Shown here in pieces: positions 1-6,715 of a stretch of DNA of 7,267 nt. The DNA comes from CAVYGB01 sp046734815 (lineage in GTDB: Bacteria; Myxococcota_A; Polyangia; Fen-1088), in the NCBI GenBank assembly GCA_046734815.1, contig JBKPRZ010000484.1, positions 1-7,267 of the forward strand, given 5' to 3'. The first letter of the stretch is position 1, and the number at the start of each line of letters is the position of its first letter. Under the pieces are notes generated by a model. The model had not been told where the DNA came from. It did no database searches and worked only from the letters and a program-made list of their open reading frames with translations. Both the position numbers and the translations under genes were made by a program.

Positions 1-2797
1 AGTTCAGGCCCAGCCGGATCCGGAACGGATCGAGCCAGCCGGTCTCGACACCGAAGTTCGTGCCGTCGTTCTGCCCGTAGGCGGTCGCCGTGCGCAGGTT
101 CAGGATGTTCAGCGCATCGACATAGAAGTCGAGGGCGTGGCCGATCACCGGCAGCAGCGAGAGGCGCACCTGCAGGTTCAGCTCCTGCCGGTCCGGATAG
201 CGCAGGGCCCGATCGTCGTTCGGGTCATTGATGTTGTTGCCCGGGTTGATGCCCCGCTGAGCGCGGTAGTTCTCGAAGGCGTTGGTCGCTTCGTTGCGGA
301 ACAGACGGTTGTAGGGGAAGCCCGAACCGTACTGGTACCGCATGCCCATCGACAACCAGCGGGTAGCGGCCCAGTTCGCCGACATCTTCAGGTCGTGCCG
401 GCGGTCGTCCGGCAGCGGGCCGTTGAGGAACACGTCGCGGCCGGGGATGTCGCCGTACGGGTTGCTCGACCCATCGAACACCGTGCCGTTGAGGTCGGCG
501 AGGGTATACGAGACGTATGTGCGCACCGTGCCCTGGCGCTTGTTGATCGCCAGGGTGAGGCCCCGGTAGGTGCGCTGGGCGCCTTCGGGCGTACCCATGT
601 CGACGATCTGCTCGTTGCGACCGTTGCGGTAGCCGATGACCGCGGTGCCGGACTGATTCCAGATCCGGTTGGTCTCCCGCTGCTCGTACTGGTGGGTGAA
701 CTTGCGGTAGACGGCGTCGGCCGAGATGGCCAGCCCGGGGAAGATCTCGCGCTCGCCGCCCAGGGTGTATTCGAACGTCCTCGGGGTGGTCAGCGGCTGC
801 ACGCAGCTGTTGCCGTAGGCGTCGATGCCGGTCGGACCGCAGGGCGAGCCGAAGGTGCGCTGGGTGGCGCCACCGCTGTATTCGCAGTTGTTCTCGTCGA
901 AGCCGCCGGCCCCGCCGTTCAGGGTCGCGCTCCAGGGGCACTTGCGCTTGGTCTGCTGGCCGATGGTGTGCAGGACCGGGGTGCGGATGGCCACGTCGAC
1001 GTACTGGCTGACGCTACCGCGGAGGACCGTGCGGCCGTCGTGGGTGGCATCCCAGGCCCCGGCGATGCTGGGCGCCCAGGTCGTCTGGTTGACGACGGTG
1101 TCGCCCTGGCTGTTCTGCCCCATGCTCCAGATGTGGCTGATCGCCGGGGTGAGGGTCAGGTGGCGGGTCGGCCGCCAGGAATCGCTCAGGCTGGCGTTGT
1201 TGCGCCACAGAACGTCGGTGCCGATCCACCAGCCATAGCGGTACTCGCCGTCGAGCCGCGGGTCGTTGCCGTAGTAGTAGGTGCGCGACACCGGCGTGTT
1301 CACGCCGTTGTATTCGTCGACGTAGTCACCCGGCTGCGCCGCCCGGCGGACTTCCTTCTCGGTGTAGATCTGGTCCTTCAGCTGGAAGTTGTGCTCGCCC
1401 AGCGACTTGGTGTCGAGGAAGTACTCCAGCTTGTTGAACGCCTGCCACACGTACAGGTCCTCGCGCCGGTGCGGCGAGGCGTTGGCGTTGTTGCACTCGC
1501 CGGTTCCGTCGCAGCCGAAGGCGGGCCCGCCCGCTTCGGTCCGGCGCGGGAAGGTGTTCACCAACGACGGGGTGACGTCACACTCGCCCAGCTGGCCGTT
1601 CTCGCAGGACCACGGGTACCAGTACTGCGGGCGCTGGCTGTAGGCCGCCTGGCTGCGGAACACCAGGTTGTCGGTCAGCAGCGACTCCCAGATGATGCCC
1701 CACAGGCCGCTGGGGCCGGCGCGCCGGTTGCCCTGCGCTTCCTGCTGGATGCCCAGGTCGCTCTTCATGTTCGAGTTGAAGGCGCTGTCGAAGTTGTTCA
1801 GGTAGGTCAGCTTGTTGCGGGCGTTGACCTGCCAGGTGACCTTCAAGGTCCCCTTGTTGATGTTCTTGATGTGGGGGGGCGCCTGCGGAAGGATGCCTTC
1901 GATGTCCTTCTCGCGGCCGCGGCCCAGCAGGTGGGCCTCGGCGGCGAAGGCGAACCACACCTTGTCGCGGATGATCGGGCCGGCCACGGCCGGGTTGATC
2001 AGGTAGTAGAAGTTGCCGGGCGTGTCGCGGCTGTCCTTGCCCAGGCGGAGGGCATCATTTTCGGCGGTGGCGTTGAACTCGAACTCCCACTTGTTCGAGC
2101 CGCTCTTGGTCACCAGGTTGACGATGCCGCCGGAGGCGGTGGCGTTGTCGGCGCCGTAACCGGCGCTCTGGATCTCGTACGCCGCCGACGCCTTCGTCAC
2201 CGGGTACTGGTCCCGCATGTCGAAGCCGTCCTGGGTGAAGATGGTCTGGTTGCCGGCACCGCCGCGCACGCGGGTGCCGACCGCGCCGCCGATCTGGCCG
2301 ACCATCTGGTTGAACACCTGGTCGCGGCTGTTGAAGGGCATCGACTCGACGAAGTCGAGGTCGTAGACCTCCTTCACGTTGGTGGTGGTGGTGCTGACGG
2401 TGGGCGCGCGCTCGACGACGCGCACCTCCTCGACCGCCGACTGCACCTCCATGACGATGTTCACCTCGGCCGCGGAGGTGATGCCCACGTGGATTTCCTT
2501 CTGGATGACCGTCTTCAGCTTCGGCGCGGTGGCCGTCACCTGGAAGACGCCGGGAAACAGCTGCCGCAACCGGAACTGTCCTTCCTCGTTGCTGTAGGCG
2601 GTCTTGCTGCCGCCCACCTGGGTCGGGGACGTGGCGACGACCTTCACGCCCGGGATCGGAGCCCCGGTTTGATCGAAGACGTACCCGATGATCGAGCCGT
2701 CAGTGCCGCCCTGAGCGCGCGCCAGCTTGGGTGGCAGCGCCGCTGCGAGCAACCCGAGCGCACAGAGAATGCCGGTTCGCGTTTTGGCTCCCAACAC
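1..2797 (-). CDS. Oar-like TonB-dependent outer-membrane receptor, cut at left edge
   Basis: This frame is open for 932 codons and runs off the left edge. It starts at GTG 2797: an in-frame TAG (2809-2807) lies just upstream, and AGGAGG sits 5 bases before the GTG. TTG at 2794 is the only close alternative. Residues 1-28 form a signal peptide (hydrophobic 9-22, likely cleavage after ALARA-type LARA at 28). Residues 34-118 resemble a carboxypeptidase-regulatory-like beta-sandwich (GYVFDQTGAPIPGVKV, EEGQFRLRQLFPG). Residues 130-235 are the plug (TVSTTTTNVKEVYDL, DGFDMRD, GYGADNATASGGIVNLVTKSG). The rest alternates aromatic beta-strands and polar loops, as in a barrel. The last visible residues, LDPFRIRLGLN, resemble the end of the final strand, so only a few residues are likely missing. 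Family members such as Myxococcus Oar sit in the outer membrane and take energy from TonB for import or protein export. The ligand cannot be predicted. Eight cysteines fall as four close pairs in the barrel region. Family call is firm; substrate unknown. Confidence 0.93.
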   Translation of the reverse strand, partial: MLGAKTRTGILCALGLLAAALPPKLARAQGGTDGSIIGYVFDQTGAPIPGVKVVATSPTQVGGSKTAYSNEEGQFRLRQLFPGVFQVTATAPKLKTVIQKEIHVGITSAAEVNIVMEVQSAVEEVRVVERAPTVSTTTTNVKEVYDLDFVESMPFNSRDQVFNQMVGQIGGAVGTRVRGGAGNQTIFTQDGFDMRDQYPVTKASAAYEIQSAGYGADNATASGGIVNLVTKSGSNKWEFEFNATAENDALRLGKDSRDTPGNFYYLINPAVAGPIIRDKVWFAFAAEAHLLGRGREKDIEGILPQAPPHIKNINKGTLKVTWQVNARNKLTYLNNFDSAFNSNMKSDLGIQQEAQGNRRAGPSGLWGIIWESLLTDNLVFRSQAAYSQRPQYWYPWSCENGQLGECDVTPSLVNTFPRRTEAGGPAFGCDGTGECNNANASPHRREDLYVWQAFNKLEYFLDTKSLGEHNFQLKDQIYTEKEVRRAAQPGDYVDEYNGVNTPVSRTYYYGNDPRLDGEYRYGWWIGTDVLWRNNASLSDSWRPTRHLTLTPAISHIWSMGQNSQGDTVVNQTTWAPSIAGAWDATHDGRTVLRGSVSQYVDVAIRTPVLHTIGQQTKRKCPWSATLNGGAGGFDENNCEYSGGATQRTFGSPCGPTGIDAYGNSCVQPLTTPRTFEYTLGGEREIFPGLAISADAVYRKFTHQYEQRETNRIWNQSGTAVIGYRNGRNEQIVDMGTPEGAQRTYRGLTLAINKRQGTVRTYVSYTLADLNGTVFDGSSNPYGDIPGRDVFLNGPLPDDRRHDLKMSANWAATRWLSMGMRYQYGSGFPYNRLFRNEATNAFENYRAQRGINPGNNINDPNDDRALRYPDRQELNLQVRLSLLPVIGHALDFYVDALNILNLRTATAYGQNDGTNFGVETGWLDPFRIRLGLN

Positions 2798-2802
2798 AGT
2801 GT

Positions 2803-2808
2803 CCTCCT
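2803..2808 (-). promoter_or_regulatory. Shine-Dalgarno AGGAGG of the TonB-dependent receptor
   Basis: A full AGGAGG on the minus strand lies 5 bases before GTG 2797 and 8 bases before TTG 2794. It overlaps an in-frame TAG (2809-2807) that closes the reading frame upstream, so together they fix the receptor start to GTG or the adjacent TTG. Confidence 0.8.
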
Positions 2809-2866
2809 AACCTAGGGTTCCGTTACGTGGGACGTAGAGAGCGCGCGGGGGACAAAACACCCCCCG
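2809..2866 (-). promoter_or_regulatory. Untranslated leader of the receptor gene with three short inverted repeats
   Basis: On the minus strand this stretch precedes the receptor Shine-Dalgarno. It holds three perfect short inverted repeats: CGGGGG/CCCCCG (2846-2851 and 2861-2866, 9-base loop), TACGT-GGG-ACGTA (2824-2836), and AACC-TAG-GGTT (2809-2819, directly beside the Shine-Dalgarno). The arms are seen directly; a role as a leader hairpin or operator is inference. A weak promoter could lie upstream, with TTCACC (2913-2908), an 18-base spacer and TAAAGT (2889-2884), which would place these repeats in the transcribed leader. The promoter match is too poor to rely on. Confidence 0.3.
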
Positions 2867-2980
2867 GCTCCGAGACAGGCGTGACTTTACTCCCATGGAA
2901 ACCCCGAGGTGAAGGGTCTTGTGGGCGTCAAAACGACCACCCGCGCTGCGACACGCGAGAAGGTTCCCCGAAAACGTTAT

Positions 2981-2998
2981 CTGGCGATCCAGCGCCAG
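2981..2998 (-). terminator. Possible weak terminator hairpin after the phosphodiester glycosidase gene
   Basis: Fifteen bases past the stop codon of the glycosidase gene, the minus strand carries CTGGCG, a 6-base loop, then CGCCAG. The following bases are ATAACGTTTTC, with only a broken, short T run, so this is a poor intrinsic terminator. It could equally be a chance hairpin, with transcription reading through into the receptor gene. Confidence 0.22.
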
Positions 2999-3013
2999 CG
3001 CGGCGCATGTCTT

Positions 3014-3724
3014 TTACGGACGTTTTTCAGCCCGCCGGACCAGCAAGGCATCAGGGACGGGATAGCCGCCGTAGATCTCGAGGCTGGTCTTGCCCAGCTC
3101 GAACGACAGCTGGGTGGAGGGCCCGCCGTCGAGGAGCAGCGCCTGGGCAAAGCCCAGCCGTTCCAGCGCGGCCGCCAGCTCGTCGGCGCCGATGGAACGT
3201 CGGGTCACCACAATAGTCAATGAGCGTCCGTCGCGATCGACGGCAACAGCGGTCCGGCGGGAGGTCTGCGGCTTGAGGCGCGTCGGGTGGCCGTCGACGA
3301 GAATCCGCGGCCCCACCTGGATGGCGCCGGTGACCGCCGGGTCGGCGGTGAAGTCGCGCGAGTGCACGATCGAGGCGCGTCCGTCGCGCAGCAGGAGCAC
3401 GCCCCAGTCCACCCGCGGCCGCAGCCCCTGTACGGTCCGGCCGCGCGCGATCCGCAGCCCCAGCGAGCGGCCCTGCTCGTCGAAGAAGCCGCCGTTGACC
3501 ACCAGCACCGCGTTCTGCTGCTGGCGGATCTCGGCGGCGGTCTGCGGTCGCTCCGCCCCCGACACCACCACCTCGGCCCGGAAGCGGCTCAGCTGGAACC
3601 GGAACAGCTGCGCCTCGCCCTCGGGCAAGCTCAGCCGCTCCACCCCCTCGGCCACCGGCTGCCAGCGCACCTCCGCCCCGGCCGCCGCCTGCATCAGCAG
3701 CAACAGCGACGCCAGCGGCACCAT
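3014..3724 (-). CDS. Exported phosphodiester glycosidase family protein (NAGPA/DUF2233 domain)
   Basis: The 236-residue product matches the phosphodiester glycosidase family, named after the mammalian enzyme that removes GlcNAc from GlcNAc-1-phosphate-6-mannose diesters. Family landmarks in order are NGGFFD (77-82), GAIQVGPRIL (133-142), RRTAVAVDRDG (156-166), LLLDGGPSTQLS (197-208) and a C-terminal YPVPDALLVR (221-230). Bacterial members are thought to cleave sugar-1-phosphodiester bonds in glycans; the substrate here is unknown. The N-terminus MVPLASLLLLMQAAAGA is short and hydrophobic with no positive charge, so it looks like a minimal signal peptide with cleavage near residue 17; export is inferred. 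The start is supported by GGAG (3733-3730) 5 bases before ATG. The gene begins 11 bases after the mutarotase stop and is probably cotranscribed with it. The domain is near full length, with no obvious defect. Confidence 0.88.
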   Translation of the reverse strand: MVPLASLLLLMQAAAGAEVRWQPVAEGVERLSLPEGEAQLFRFQLSRFRAEVVVSGAERPQTAAEIRQQQNAVLVVNGGFFDEQGRSLGLRIARGRTVQGLRPRVDWGVLLLRDGRASIVHSRDFTADPAVTGAIQVGPRILVDGHPTRLKPQTSRRTAVAVDRDGRSLTIVVTRRSIGADELAAALERLGFAQALLLDGGPSTQLSFELGKTSLEIYGGYPVPDALLVRRAEKRP

Positions 3725-3735
3725 GAAAACTCCGG

Positions 3736-4641
3736 TCAGCCGAGCTTGCGCGCGGACAGCTCCAGGCGGTAGCGGTGCGTGCCGCCGGGGGCCAGCTTCT
3801 GGGTGCCGGGGCGGTTGAGGGCGTTGGGCGCGTCGGTCCAGGGCTCGAGGCAGACGTAAGCGGCATCGGGCGCCGCGCTCCAGATCACCCAGACCGGATA
3901 CGGCTGCTCACTGCCCGCCACCGACACCCGCGCCGCCAGCCCCGACTGCGTGTCCTCCACCTCCAGCGCGGTGGCGCCGGTCTCGGCCAGCACCACCGAT
4001 CCCGGCAGCTCGTCCGACGAGGCGGCCAGGGTGCGCGCCTCCTGCTGCGTGCGCGACAGCGTCCGCCAGCCGTCGCTGGTCTGCAGGCGCACGCCCGCTG
4101 GCGCCCGCACCCGGCACCCCGAGCGCGGCCCGGCGCCACCCAGCGGCGCCCGCAGGTAGGGATGGAAACCGAGCGCGTAGGGAAAGGCCTCCTTGCCCAC
4201 GTTGCGCAGCTCGGTCTCCAGCACCAGCGCCGCCGGTTCCAGGCGGTAGCGCATCTGCAGCTCGAAGTCGAACGGGAACCCGAGCTTGAACCCGGGATGG
4301 GGCACCATCACCGCGGTCAGCGCGCGCGGGCCGATCTCCTCGATCTGCCAGTACACGTTGCGGGCCCAGCCGTGCATCGGCATGGGCAGCCAGCTGCCCT
4401 GGTGGTCCCAGCCGTCGGGGCGCGAGCCGTTGCTCACCCCCACCGCCGGGAACAGCACCGGGTTGCCGTAGCGCCGGTCGGCCGGCTCGCGTCCCGGCGG
4501 CGGGGCGTGGATGGTCTCGACCCGACGGCCGTCCAGCTCGACCTCGTAGCTCCACAGCTGGAAGCCGCGCTCGGGGTACAGCAGCGCCCGGCTCTTGCCA
4601 TCGTCGAGCGCGATCAGGCGGGAGGTGATGGGGTTGCTCAT
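3736..4641 (-). CDS. Aldose 1-epimerase / hexose mutarotase-like protein
   Basis: The 301-residue product belongs to the galactose mutarotase-like superfamily, which interconverts alpha and beta anomers of free or phosphorylated sugars, normally in the cytoplasm. Visible landmarks are GNPVLFP (59-65), MHGWAR (89-94, with His90), GFHPYLRAP (158-166, His160 the likely general acid) and YVCLEPWTDAPNALN (262-276, Glu266 the likely general base). There is no signal peptide. The length is typical. ATG 4641 is chosen because the protein homology begins there and it follows the aldehyde dehydrogenase stop (4645-4643) by a single base; GAGGA lies 11 bases upstream inside that gene. The same frame is open back to 4842, but the extra Pro/Ala/Ser-rich residues lie inside the dehydrogenase gene and look like antisense-free frame noise. 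The close join implies translational coupling with the dehydrogenase. It is not possible to separate aldose 1-epimerase from hexose-6-phosphate mutarotase by eye. Confidence 0.88.
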   Translation of the reverse strand: MSNPITSRLIALDDGKSRALLYPERGFQLWSYEVELDGRRVETIHAPPPGREPADRRYGNPVLFPAVGVSNGSRPDGWDHQGSWLPMPMHGWARNVYWQIEEIGPRALTAVMVPHPGFKLGFPFDFELQMRYRLEPAALVLETELRNVGKEAFPYALGFHPYLRAPLGGAGPRSGCRVRAPAGVRLQTSDGWRTLSRTQQEARTLAASSDELPGSVVLAETGATALEVEDTQSGLAARVSVAGSEQPYPVWVIWSAAPDAAYVCLEPWTDAPNALNRPGTQKLAPGGTHRYRLELSARKLG

Positions 4642-4642
4642 G

Positions 4643-6253
4643 CTACAGCAGGTCCTCGGTGGTCCAGCGGCCGTCGACCAGGCGGAAGGTCTTGCCGGTG
4701 GGGTTCTTGTTGCGCAGCAGGGGCGGCAGGCGCGACTCGCGAACGGCGTCGTAGCTGTGAAGCGCGGCGAAGCGCCGGAGGGAGGCGGGGATGCCGACGG
4801 CGGTGAAGCCGGGGTGGCCGGTGGCCGGATAGGGTCCGCCATGGTTCATGGCCGGCGACACCGCCACTCCGGTGGGCATCTTGTCGTTGAGCAGGCGGCC
4901 GACCTTGGTGCGCAGGATGGGCGCCAGGCGGGCGTAGGCCTCGTCGTCGGCGCCACCCTTGTCGGTGTAGAGGCTGCCGGTGAGGTTCCCGTCCAGCGCC
5001 GACAGCACCGTCGCGGCCTGGTCGAGGTCCCGGGCCACCACCATCAGGCTGGCGTTGCCGAAGGCCTCCTCCTGCATGGCGCCCGGGTTCTTCAGGAACT
5101 GGTCGGCGGTCGCGCGCAGCAGGGTGTTGCCGAAGCTGTAGCCGCGCCCGCCCCCCGCGCTGCCGCCGGTCAACACCTCGGCGCCGGCGGACTTCAAGGT
5201 GGCGATCGCGTGGGTGAGTCGGTCCTGCACCGAACGCCCCAGCAAGGTGCCCACCGGGGCGGCGCTCATCTTGTCGCGCACGCCCTGGACGAAAGCCTCG
5301 GTGCTGGCGCCCGCGACCAGCAGCACCAGCCCCGGGTTGGTGCAGAACTGCCCGGTGCCCAGCAGACACGAGCCCACGAACTCGTCGACCAGCTCGGCGC
5401 CCCGGCTGGCCAGCGCGCCCGGGAGCACCACCACCGGGTTGATGCTCGAGAGCTCGAGGTAGATCGGCTTGCCCGCCTTGTCGGCCGCCTCCTTCAGGGT
5501 CAGCCCCGCCGAACGCGAGCCGGTGTAGCCGGTGGCCGCCACCAGCGGGTGCGAGACCAGGCGCTTGCCGGTCTCGTGATCGGTCCGGTAGATGAGCTGC
5601 ACGGTGGCGGGGGGGAGCCCGGCCTCCCGCAGCGCTGTCTGGGCCTCGACCACGAACTGGCGGGTGGTGCCGGGATGCGAGGTGTTGGCCTTGGCGATCA
5701 CCGGGTTGCCCGCGGCGATGGCGGCGGCGAAGTCGCCCCCCGCGGCGCTGTTGAAGGCAAAGGGAAAGTTGTTGGGGCCGAACACCACCACGCCGCCCAC
5801 CAGCGCGCCGTACATCGACCGGATGCCGGCCTTGGTGTCGATGGTGGGCAAGGCCCACGAGCCGTCGAGCGCAGCGGCGGCGGCCTGGCGCAGCTGGTTC
5901 GTGGTGCGCGGCAACTCGACCTCGTCCAGGCGCGGTTTCTTTGGCAGCGCGCTCTCGGTGTGGGCCACGTCGACCAGCGCGCCCCGACTGGCCTCGATGC
6001 GGTCGGCGTACAGCTCCAGGAAGCGCGCGATGGCGGCGGGGCCGGCCTGCCTCAGCGCCTGCGAGGCCTGGTGGGCGTGGCTCACCACCTCCTCGACCTC
6101 CCGGGCGCTGCTGATCGGGAACACCTCGCCGGTCGGCTCGCGGGTGGAAGGGTTGTCGGGGCTGAAGGTGCCGCCCGCGTCGGAGACCCGCCATTCGTCG
6201 CCGACGAAGACAGGTGAAACGGGTGAGACCATCGGGGCGGTTGGCGAGGACAT
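4643..6253 (-). CDS. Aldehyde dehydrogenase, alpha-ketoglutarate-semialdehyde (2,5-dioxovalerate) type
   Basis: The 536-residue product is a complete aldehyde dehydrogenase. The best family match is the NAD(P)-dependent 2,5-dioxovalerate dehydrogenase (EC 1.2.1.26), which oxidises the last intermediate of non-phosphorylative pentose and sugar-acid breakdown to 2-oxoglutarate. Landmarks are FGPNNFPFAF (158-167, Asn162), AGGD (171-174), AKANTSHPGT (187-196, Lys188), GYTGS (242-246), LELSSINPVVVLPGAL (266-281, Glu267), GQFCTNPGLVL (301-311, catalytic Cys304) and EEAFGNASLM (395-404). The SSINP and QFCTNPGLV signatures separate this subfamily from ordinary betaine or succinate-semialdehyde dehydrogenases. 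All catalytic residues are present. ATG 6253 is preferred; ATG 6232 (Met8) is an alternative, and neither has a clear Shine-Dalgarno. The frame remains open to 6928, but that extension lies antisense to the zinc-finger gene and is not coding. It is the first gene of an operon with the mutarotase. The exact substrate is inferred from subfamily likeness. Confidence 0.9.
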   Translation of the reverse strand: MSSPTAPMVSPVSPVFVGDEWRVSDAGGTFSPDNPSTREPTGEVFPISSAREVEEVVSHAHQASQALRQAGPAAIARFLELYADRIEASRGALVDVAHTESALPKKPRLDEVELPRTTNQLRQAAAAALDGSWALPTIDTKAGIRSMYGALVGGVVVFGPNNFPFAFNSAAGGDFAAAIAAGNPVIAKANTSHPGTTRQFVVEAQTALREAGLPPATVQLIYRTDHETGKRLVSHPLVAATGYTGSRSAGLTLKEAADKAGKPIYLELSSINPVVVLPGALASRGAELVDEFVGSCLLGTGQFCTNPGLVLLVAGASTEAFVQGVRDKMSAAPVGTLLGRSVQDRLTHAIATLKSAGAEVLTGGSAGGGRGYSFGNTLLRATADQFLKNPGAMQEEAFGNASLMVVARDLDQAATVLSALDGNLTGSLYTDKGGADDEAYARLAPILRTKVGRLLNDKMPTGVAVSPAMNHGGPYPATGHPGFTAVGIPASLRRFAALHSYDAVRESRLPPLLRNKNPTGKTFRLVDGRWTTEDLL

Positions 6254-6277
6254 GGTCGGCCATCTTATACTGCCGGG
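6254..6277. promoter_or_regulatory. 24-base divergent promoter region with overlapping -10 elements
   Basis: Only 24 bases separate the dehydrogenase start (6253, minus) from the zinc-finger gene start (6278, plus). They contain CTTATACT. On the plus strand, TATACT (6266-6271) is a near-consensus -10 box that would start RNA around 6277-6279, right on the GTG start. TTGGCG (6241-6246) could be a -35 with a long 19-base spacer. On the minus strand, TATAAG (6269-6264) would start RNA around 6257, 4 bases before the ATG; no good -35 is seen. Neither gene has a Shine-Dalgarno here, which fits leaderless or nearly leaderless messages. Promoter function is inferred from the motifs and geometry. Confidence 0.45.
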
Positions 6278-6679
6278 GTGACTGCCGCCGAGCGTGATCG
6301 GATGCGCGTCAAGCTGCTGGCGCTGAAGACGGAGATCCTCGAGGAGGGGGATGTCACGATCGAGCCCGCGCGCAAGGACAGCACCGAGGTGGGCGGCGAC
6401 GAGGACGAGCAGCCGCTGACCGAGATGAACCAGGTGATCGCCTCCAAGCGGAACCGTTCGCGCACCGACGTGCTGGCCAAGGTGCTGGTGGCGCTGAAAC
6501 GCCTGGATGAAGATCCGGAGGGGTTCGGGCTGTGCGGCGACTGCGGCGACCCGATCGGCCGCCGGCTGGAGGCCATGCCGTACGTCGAGCTGTGCGTGGA
6601 GTGCCAGGCCACCGCCGATCAGGACAGCAAGGCGGTCAAGGGTGGCCGGCGGCGCCACGCCGGCGATTTCCGTTCGTAG
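6278..6679 (+). CDS. TraR/DksA family C4 zinc-finger protein
   Basis: The 133-residue product has the DksA/TraR layout: N-terminal helix (2-23), acidic linker or tip (VGGDEDEQPLTEM, 38-50), second helix (51-78) and a C-terminal zinc finger with Cys86, Cys89, Cys106 and Cys109 within CGDCGDPIGRRLEAMPYVEL. Such proteins bind in the secondary channel of RNA polymerase and change promoter response, often together with ppGpp. The spacing between the cysteine pairs is 16 residues, against 17 in E. coli DksA, and the coiled-coil tip lacks an obvious DxxDxA motif. GTG 6278 is preferred because the N-terminal helix starts there and a -10 box lies just upstream; ATG 6302 would trim 8 residues of this helix. 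There is no Shine-Dalgarno, so a leaderless message is possible. The tail (119-133, KAVKGGRRRHAGDFRS region) is basic. Family call firm; regulatory targets unknown. Confidence 0.9.
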   Translation: MTAAERDRMRVKLLALKTEILEEGDVTIEPARKDSTEVGGDEDEQPLTEMNQVIASKRNRSRTDVLAKVLVALKRLDEDPEGFGLCGDCGDPIGRRLEAMPYVELCVECQATADQDSKAVKGGRRRHAGDFRS

Positions 6680-6704
6680 ATCTATCTGCCGCCGGGATCG
6701 TGTT

Positions 6705-6708
6705 AGGA
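6705..6708 (+). promoter_or_regulatory. Shine-Dalgarno AGGA of the right-edge lipoprotein gene
   Basis: AGGA lies 7 bases before GTG 6716. An in-frame TAG at 6704-6706 overlaps it and closes the frame upstream, so GTG 6716 is the first possible start. No ATG occurs before the hydrophobic signal segment. Confidence 0.6.
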
Positions 6709-6715
6709 CACGTCC

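Noticed and set aside
137..2815. An 892-codon open frame on the plus strand opposite the receptor gene, with a second 540-codon one at 4595-6217 opposite the dehydrogenase.
   Set aside because: Both are stop-free shadows caused by high GC content. Their products are Val/Ala/Gly/Arg/His-rich with no family motifs, while the opposite strands encode proteins with intact signatures.
2926..2931. TTGACG on the minus strand as a -35 box for the receptor gene.
   Set aside because: No acceptable -10 box lies 16-19 bases downstream; the sequence there is CTCGGG.
2909..3223. A plus-strand frame of 104 codons that starts in the non-coding gap before the receptor gene.
   Set aside because: Most of it is antisense to the 3' end of the glycosidase gene, it has no clear ribosome site, and the product resembles no known protein.
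3051..3866. A 271-codon minus-strand frame over the glycosidase and mutarotase junction.
   Set aside because: It is an alternate frame rich in Arg/Ala/Gly/Pro with no motifs, overlapping two genes that have clear family signatures.
4642..4842. Upstream extension of the mutarotase frame to ATG 4842.
   Set aside because: The extra 67 residues are Pro/Ala/Ser-rich, lie inside the dehydrogenase coding sequence, and precede the start where family likeness begins.
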